Assembly: GCA_030674155.1 (NCBI GenBank)
Contig: JASPKP010004936.1
Coordinates: forward strand, 1-15,000
Direction of reading: 5' to 3'
DNA: 15,000 bases
DNA from: Stramonita haemastoma
Taxonomy: Eukaryota > Mollusca > Gastropoda > Neogastropoda > Muricidae
In this document: one piece after another, positions 10,010-15,000 of the stretch
How positions within the stretch are numbered: position 1 is the first letter of the stretch
How the letters are laid out: every line of letters begins with the position of its first letter
Translations under genes and position numbers: made by a program
The notes under the pieces: generated by a model
What the model saw: the letters and a program-made list of their open reading frames with translations, nothing else
The model's database searches: none
What the model was told of the DNA's origin: nothing

Positions 10010-10276
10010 TATCTTTTATCAATCTATTCCTACTAGCACATAACGACCTTCTCATCTGGAAGACGGAATGGGTTTTAACGTTTGTGCAAGAAGCTCTGCC
10101 TGAATTGATACACGGGACGTAGCTTCAAAGTCTCATCTGAAGGACTAGCAAGAGGGTGGAGTCAACACAGATGCTAGCTCTGGAGAAAAAGCTCCTCAGA
10201 CATGCGTCTTGATGACGGCGTGACCCTTCTCTGTACAGGTGGCAAGCCGAACGTTCTAACCACTAGGCTACATCAT
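10010..10276 (-). mobile_element. tRNA-derived SINE
   Basis: On the - strand the element opens with GTAGCCTAGTGGTTAGAACG, which contains a perfect pol III A-box (TAGCCTAGTGG, + strand 10260-10270) in a tRNA-like setting. A degenerate B-box (GGGTCACGCC) follows at the right distance for a tRNA head. A body of about 200 bp follows, containing ACTTTGAAGC.ACGTCCCGTG and TTAAAACCCATTCCGTCTTC, then an A-rich TTGATAAAAGATAAAAAAAA tail near 10005-10025. These are the hallmarks of an invertebrate tRNA-derived SINE. The element would be non-autonomous and rely on a LINE reverse transcriptase. I could not find convincing target-site duplications, and the B-box has drifted, so this copy is probably old. 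Confidence 0.75.
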
Positions 10277-10373
10277 CATATCTAGATAGTTCTATGACAT
10301 CAAATGTTTTCTTTTACTCCCCTTATCAAATGGCCACCTTAGGCAATGACAATTTTATTTTTCAAAGCATTAG

Positions 10374-10389
10374 AACACACACACACACT

Positions 10390-10462
<73 letters not shown>
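10374..10462. repeat. Short (CA)n then (CT)n, 5' flank of the LINE
   Basis: CA repeats (10374-10388) pass into CT repeats to 10462 with one CC interruption. The LINE sequence begins directly after the CT tract with GGCCTAGCCTGGCC. Confidence 0.95.
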
Positions 10463-10464
<2 letters not shown>

Positions 10465-10488
10465 CCTAGCCTGGCCTGGCCCTCCAAG

Positions 10489-10743
10489 AATGGCTTACGA
10501 ATTTGCCACCTAAACATAAACCATGCAATTAACAAAATGGAAGATATATCAACACTCATCACAAATCAAGGCAAACCATTCCACATACTAGGGCTTTCTG
10601 AGTCAAGACTCACTGAACATATAACCGATGCTGACATACACATTCCAGGTTATAAAATCCTGCGGAAAGATCCACAAAAGCCAAAAGAAACAGGTATCTT
10701 AATCCATATTAGCGATTCTGTAACGTTCAAAACGTTTGCCCGT
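10489..10743 (+). pseudogene. LINE segment 1: N-terminal half of AP-endonuclease
   Basis: Translation starts in the element's 5' region and reads NGLRICHLNINHAINKMEDI, the usual first endonuclease block with its conserved LNIN. HILGLSESRLTEHI follows, in which the SE of SES (E codon 10600-10602) is the metal-binding glutamate motif usually seen as SETWL. Next come the HIPGYKILRKD block and ETGILIHISDSV. There is no convincing ATG in this frame just before the domain; the frame continues upstream into the CT repeat. It breaks after the codons for FAR at 10743, where one surplus T moves the continuation to frame 2. Repair is inferred only from the alignment of LERHEIESIWIEV with the next block. 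Confidence 0.88.
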
Positions 10744-10744
10744 T

Positions 10745-11868
10745 CTAGAACGTCATGAAATAGAATCTATCTGGATCGAAGTTTCCATGAAAGGTACACG
10801 GCCTGTTATGTTGGGGTTCTGTTACAGGAATCCAAGTGAAAGAATAAATTGGATAGACAAATTTGACTCCATGATAAACGAAGTCCTACTTGAATCTCGG
10901 GAAATAATCTTACTGGGCGATTTCAATATAGACCTAACAAAAGTACATAATCAATGGACCCAAGTTATGAATTCACTCAATCTTCACCAATTAGTTAAAT
11001 CTCCCACAAGAGTCACATCAAATTCAAACACATTAATTGACCACATCTATGTATCAAACCCAGAAAACATCATAGAAACTTGTGTCCCTGTCTACAACTG
11101 CAGCGATCACTACCCAGTCTGTGCCACATGGTCAAAAAAAGGAACAAAAATTCCCAAACCTGGCCATAAAACTATAACCTATCGTTCCTTTGCAAAGTTT
11201 AATGAAGTGCTTTTTCTCATAGACTTATGCAACTCCACACTCTCAGAAACATTCAATATTACTGATTCAGACTTAGCCATTGAGTTTTGGATAAAAACGT
11301 TCACTGAAATCTATAACAAACATTCTCCATTTAAAACCATTAGGATCAAACACAACCCCAAACCGCCTTGGCTCACAAAGGAACTAGAGGAAGCATGTTA
11401 TCTTAGAGACCTTCTAAAAGAACACAAATATTATGATGAGTCAAAAAAATTAAGAAACGCCATAATCTCACAAAAACGGCGTGAAAAAAAGAAATATTTT
11501 CAAGACCTACTATCTTCCAAACAAAATTCAAAGACTGTATGGCGAGCAATAAATCAAATAACAAACAATCAATCAACTCCTAAATCAAATGTAATCAAAG
11601 ACATCTCCGCTGAAAAGCTTAACAACCACTTCATCAATGTTTCTCCCAACCTAATTAGCAATGATAACTCAGAGTCCAATGATCTTAATGAATTAAAACA
11701 ATACTGCCAAGAAAAGCATATTCCTTCAAAACTTCACATACCTTTCATGTCTGTCTCAGAGGTCTACAACTATCTGACTCACCTCAAACAATCAAGAACG
11801 CGTGGTCTTGATGGAATAGACAGCAGTATATTAAAATTATCAGCTCCAGTTATCACAGACACCCTAAC
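10745..11868 (+). pseudogene. LINE segment 2: C-terminal endonuclease and linker to RT
   Basis: Open for about 375 codons. It begins LERHEIESIWIEV and contains the catalytic endonuclease blocks GDFNID (10916-10933) and SDHYPV (11102-11119), both intact. A linker typical of Jockey/CR1/L2 proteins follows: PPWLTKELEEACYLRD, KTVWRAINQIT, a LNNHFINVSPNLIS block and SRTRGLDGIDSSILKLSAP, the last marking the start of the RT fingers. The frame is lost in the (TA)n tract right after ITDTLTY. The endonuclease nicks target DNA to prime reverse transcription. No stop codon or missing catalytic residue is seen, so this domain looks functional in sequence apart from the frame breaks on either side. Confidence 0.92.
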
Positions 11869-11975
<107 letters not shown>

Positions 11976-12746
11976 CACCTCTGCCTTGATAAGAACTATT
12001 TCCCCAATGCCTTCAAATGTTCTAAAGTAATCCCCATCTACAAGTCTGGCGATACTTCTGATCCTTCAAACTATAGGCCCATCTCCATTATACCAATCCT
12101 TTCAAAATCACTGGAAAAACATATGAATAAACACTTAGTCCGTCATGCAGAAATCAACAACTTGCTTCATCCGAATCAGTCTGGATTTAGAATAAAGCAC
12201 TCGTGTCATACAGCACTAACCAGTCTTGTAGATAATTGGCTATCAAACATCAATGACAATACATTTTGTGGAGTATTATTTGTTGATTTCAAAAAAGCAT
12301 TTGATACAATTGACCACAAACTTCTCCTTAAAAAGCTAAACCTGTATAACATTTCTACAAAAACCCTAGGACTACTCGATTCATATCTTACAAATAGGCA
12401 CCAGTGTGTCTCAATAGCTACATCAACATCCAAACTAAAGCCCATTCATTATGGAGTACCACAGGGATCCATATTGGGCCCTATTCTCTTTTCATTATAC
12501 ATAAATGACCTTCCTCTACATATCAATTCCAAATGTGAACTATTTGCAGATGACACAACCATACATACGAGCCATAATGACATTGACTATCTCACAACTT
12601 TATTACAAAAAAGCACTGACGACCTTGTCAAATGGACTGAACTGAACCACATGACTATCCATCCCCAAAAAACAAAATGCATGCTTATCACTACCAGACA
12701 AAAGCGACAAAATTTACCACATAAACTGTTTCCAATTCACATAAAA
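11976..12746 (+). pseudogene. LINE segment 3: reverse transcriptase core
   Basis: Open for about 257 codons from just after the TA tract, so the usable coding starts before the ATG at 12123. Blocks in order: LCLDKNYFPNAFKCSKVIPI, YKSGD, SNYRPIS (12066-12086), ILSKSLEKH, NQSGFR (to 12191), motif A FVDFKKAFDTIDH with the catalytic Asp at 12285-12287, LLDSYLTNRHQCV, motif B GVPQGSILGPILFSLYINDL (from 12453), motif C LFADD (FADD at 12543-12554) and the thumb-side MTIHPQKTKCMLI. All catalytic aspartates are present. The frame breaks at the A5 run 12743-12747, where one A seems to be missing. The enzyme would use the element's RNA as template at the nicked target. Confidence 0.94.
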
Positions 12747-12748
12747 AG

Positions 12749-13357
12749 GAAGCAATCGAAACGACCTCTCACCACAAAGTTCTAGGAGTGACAATTGATG
12801 AAAATCTCAGCTGGTTCTACCACATATCTCACCTATGCAAATACTTGTCCAAAAAAGTCTACCAGTTGATTAAAATTAAACACTTTCTCGATTTTCATTC
12901 AAGGAAACTGTTTTTTCAAGCTTATATACAATCCTTAATAGACTATGCTTCAACCCTGTGGGACTCTGCCAGTGCAAATATCATGAAACCATTACTAAGT
13001 CTGTATAAACGTGGTCTCAAACTGGTCCTTCTGAAGAAAACAACCTTGCTAGAAGGGGATTATACTCAGTCAAATATCCTTCCCCTACACCAAAGACTAA
13101 AATATAACAAAGGCATCATGATGTTTAAGATACTGACAGGAAATGTCCCCACATCCTTAAAAGACAAATTCCCAATGAATCATTCCAGAAATACGATAAA
13201 GCCAAGTGTCCCAATCCCAAGAATAGACTTGTTCAAAACTAGCTTACTATACTCAGGCCCTACGCTATGGAACTCCCTCCCTGACTCAATTAAACAGCAT
13301 CAATCATTAACAACCTTAAAAAATCACTTTCTAATCTACTTGATGAACCAAAAATAA
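12749..13357 (+). pseudogene. LINE segment 4: RT thumb / C-terminal domain
   Basis: Continues the RT protein in frame 2 as EAIETTSHHKVLGVTIDENL and ends at a TAA at 13355-13357. Blocks typical of Jockey/CR1/L2 C-termini are LFFQAYIQSLIDYASTLWDS, LYKRGLKL, a MMFKILTGNVPTSL block, and SLLYSGPTLWNSLPDSIKQH near the end. There is no zinc knuckle or RNase H domain. The length (about 200 codons after motif C) fits these clades. The frame is unbroken and the stop looks like the natural end of the protein, because the downstream sequence becomes pyrimidine-rich and non-coding. Confidence 0.92.
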
Positions 13358-13425
13358 CAAACCACACTTCTCCCCTCTCAAACTATCTGCCCTCTCCCTC
13401 CTCACTTCTCTCAGATTATTATGAT

Positions 13426-13445
13426 CTTATGACTATAATCATAAG
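13426..13445 (+). other. Perfect 7-bp inverted repeat in the 3' UTR
   Basis: CTTATGA (13426-13432), a 6-base spacer, then TCATAAG (13439-13445). It lies about 70 bp after the stop codon, just before the GT tract. Its role is unknown. Confidence 0.7.
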
Positions 13446-13453
13446 ACTAAGTG

Positions 13454-13455
<2 letters not shown>

Positions 13456-13497
<42 letters not shown>

Positions 13498-13515
13498 TAT
13501 GTGTGTGTGTGTTTT

Positions 13516-13571
<56 letters not shown>
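13456..13571. repeat. (GT)n microsatellite in the LINE 3' UTR
   Basis: A GT tract interrupted at about 13497-13520 by GGTATG and TTTTGG. It lies between the hairpin and the first copy of the 300-bp duplication. Confidence 0.95.
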
Positions 13572-13573
<2 letters not shown>

Positions 13574-13589
13574 TTGGGGTTTTTTTTGT

Positions 13590-13694
13590 TCAAAAACTGT
13601 GCTTTATGGGACTTATTTTGATAATAGATGGCGGGATTGATGTTTTCAGTCATTTAACCTCATCATATTCTCATGCTTGCTCTTTAATTATTGC

Positions 13695-13728
<34 letters not shown>

Positions 13729-13870
13729 TTGATTGGTTTTTGTTTGGTTTTTTGTACTCAAATCAAATTCTTCATTGATTCTTACTTCATATTTTCGTTT
13801 CTGAATGAGTGCCTTTTTATAACATTACCTTAATATTGTATCTCTGTCTTATTTCTTACCTGTTGTTGTT
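13590..13870 (+). repeat. 3' UTR tandem duplication, unit 1
   Basis: Shares with unit 2 the strings TTATGGGAC.TATTTTGAT, GATTGATGTTTTCAGTCAT, AACCTCATCATATTCTCATG, ATTGCGCCTTTTTT, TTCATTGATTCTTACTTC, TTTCGTTTCTGAATGAGTGC and TAATATTGTATCTCTGTCTT. It carries a 28-base T-run at 13698-13725 where unit 2 has a TTTTG/TTG-rich expansion. Confidence 0.92.
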
Positions 13871-13888
13871 GCCCTTTCTCACCCTGTA

Positions 13889-14233
13889 TCAAAATCTTAT
13901 GTTTTATGGGACATATTTTGATGATAGATGGTGGTGGATTGATGTTTTCAGTCATCTAACCTCATCATATTCTCATGTTTGATCTATAATCATTGCGCCT
14001 TTTTTGTTTTGTTTTTTGTTTGTTTGTTTTTGTTTTGTTTTGTTTTGTTGTTGTTGTTGTTTTTTGTTTTTGTTTTTTTGTTGTTGGTTTTTTGTTTCTT
14101 TGTTTGTTTGCTTGTTTATTATTCAAATCAAAATCATCATTGATTCTTACTTCTTATTTTCGTTTCTGAATGAGTGCCTTTTTTATAACATTACCTTAAT
14201 ATTGTATCTCTGTCTTATTTCTTACCTGTTGTT
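13889..14233 (+). repeat. 3' UTR tandem duplication, unit 2
   Basis: Begins 300 bp after unit 1. It matches along its length apart from point differences and a longer T-rich middle (14000-14120) made of GTTTT, TTG and TTTG motifs. It leads into the unduplicated 3' terminus of the element. Confidence 0.92.
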
Positions 14234-14350
14234 TGATACTTGGTGTGGTTTGCTCTTGGTAATTGGATCGTTATAATTGTTCTTGTTTTAGTTGAGGCTG
14301 TCTTTTTATCTTGATGTTATCCCTGAAAGGGGCGGGGACTGGATGTAAAA

Positions 14351-14366
14351 AAGCACATGAGTGCTT
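14351..14366 (+). other. 3'-terminal hairpin of the LINE
   Basis: AAGCAC-ATGA-GTGCTT forms a perfect 6-bp stem with a 4-base loop, 14 bases before AATAAA and about 30 bases before the CCTTG tail. L2-type LINEs and their partner SINEs are known to use a 3'-terminal stem-loop for recognition by the reverse transcriptase. The same role here is an inference. Confidence 0.75.
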
Positions 14367-14380
14367 ATCTATTATCCTCG

Positions 14381-14386
14381 AATAAA
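14381..14386 (+). promoter_or_regulatory. AATAAA polyadenylation-like signal
   Basis: A canonical hexamer followed within 10 bases by the element's tandem tail. In L2-type elements the RNA 3' end is set by the tail repeats, so its use for cleavage is not certain. Confidence 0.6.
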
Positions 14387-14395
14387 AGAATTTTG

Positions 14396-14415
14396 CCTTG
14401 CCTTGCCTTGCCTTG
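14396..14415 (+). repeat. (CCTTG)4 LINE tail
   Basis: Four perfect pentanucleotide units preceded by TTTTG. This type of short tandem tail replaces poly(A) in CR1/L2-type elements and marks the 3' end of the insertion. Confidence 0.9.
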
Positions 14416-14475
14416 TCTCTCTCTCTCTCTCTCGTTCTCTCTCTCCCAATCTATCTCTCCCTCTCACTCTCTATT
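14416..14475. repeat. (TC)n flank at the LINE 3' end
   Basis: TC repeats (14416-14433) directly follow the CCTTG tail, then degenerate TC/CCAATCTATC sequence to about 14475. With the CT tract at 10388-10462 it brackets the LINE. Confidence 0.92.
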
Positions 14476-14710
14476 TGAAGTACTATTTTTAACCGTTTCT
14501 GCAGTACGAGTGTTTGCTTTTAAGTTGGGTTTTTTTTTTTAATCTCTTTTAAAATCAGTTTTCTTTGTCTCTATTTTTTGTTTGTCTGCCTGCCTTCCTT
14601 TCCACACTTTCTTTGTTTTTCGTCTGTCTTCCTTTTTTTTTTTTTTCATCCTTCCGAGTGGACGTTTACCTGTTGTTTTCTTTACCTTGGAAACGTTTAT
14701 AAAGCAATCA

Positions 14711-14792
<82 letters not shown>

Positions 14793-15000
14793 ATTAAATA
14801 GCTGCGTTGCTTTCTTTGTATACTTACAAATTTCTATACTTCTTTTTTTTCGGGAGAAGAAACTAATGCTTTTGTGTCAAGATACTATAAAAAACAGTTA
14901 CTTGCAGTGGTATTCGTGTGTTTGCTTATTTGTTTGCTTCCTGTCTTTGCCGGTTTGTTTGTTTTGTCTTCGGTATTGATGTTTCAATATCAGCACGCTT
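14476..15000. other. T-rich intergenic stretch with a (TA)n tract
   Basis: T-rich sequence with T-runs at 14530-14540 and 14632-14646, and a TA tract of about 80 bp at 14713-14792 with one TG interruption. No gene or further element is recognised before the window ends. Confidence 0.7.

Larger units (their letters stand above)
13358..14395 (+). other. LINE 3' untranslated region
   Basis: About 1.04 kb from the stop codon to the tandem tail. It holds a CT-rich start, a 7-bp hairpin at 13426-13445, a (GT)n tract, two copies of a roughly 300-bp T-rich unit, and a conserved-looking end with GGGGCGGGGACTGG, a hairpin and AATAAA. Open frames here (poly-F, poly-C) are low-complexity artefacts. Confidence 0.85.

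Noticed and set aside
12206..12445. 79-codon - strand frame inside the RT gene
   Set aside because: A shadow of the RT coding sequence on the opposite strand.
14004..14276. Phe/Cys-rich + frame resembling a membrane protein
   Set aside because: It is the T-rich middle of the duplicated LINE 3' UTR.

Overview
The window looks like non-coding, repeat-dense DNA from an animal nuclear genome. A marine lophotrochozoan, most likely a mollusc, is my best guess from the very high load of long dinucleotide microsatellites and the mix of LINE and SINE families; this is an inference. By my count microsatellites and their degenerate edges fill roughly 2.2 kb of the 15 kb. I recognise no host protein gene, rRNA, tRNA gene, CRISPR array or bacterial-type operon. 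Most long open frames here are simple-sequence artefacts (poly-SL, poly-CV, poly-TH, poly-ER, poly-YI).

Layout. Positions 1-935 hold the decayed 3' half of a non-LTR retrotransposon (RTE-like endonuclease/reverse-transcriptase type) on the + strand, cut by the window start. A second, less decayed copy of the same family lies on the - strand at 3655-4563 and runs at its 3' end straight into a (TAGA)n tract. Between and after these are CT, GT, GA/GACA and CA tracts separated by 0.4-0.9 kb stretches with no recognisable gene. A repeat of about 160-240 bp, which I cannot name, occurs twice in opposite orientation (4590-4833 and 9602-9835). A tRNA-derived SINE on the - strand occupies about 10010-10276.

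The main feature is a young, almost complete LINE of the Jockey/CR1/L2 group at 10463-14415 (+). It has an AP-type endonuclease, a linker, a reverse transcriptase with intact motifs, a C-terminal domain, a 1-kb 3' UTR, a terminal hairpin, AATAAA and a (CCTTG)4 tail. I find no internal nonsense codon in its readable frames. Only three lesions break it: one extra base near 10744, a 106-bp (TA)n tract at 11869-11974 inside the reading frame, and one missing base in an A-run at 12743-12747. It is flanked on both sides by (CT)n, so it probably inserted into a CT microsatellite. Its 3' UTR carries a tandem duplication with a period of about 300 bp.

The pieces do not form a host pathway. The encoded functions belong to retrotransposition: endonuclease nicking of the target and target-primed reverse transcription from the 3' end of the element RNA. 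The SINE would depend on a partner LINE. The best candidates for something undescribed are the anonymous inverted repeat pair, the microsatellite-bounded LINE insertion, the (TA)n expansion inside the RT frame and the duplicated 3' UTR.
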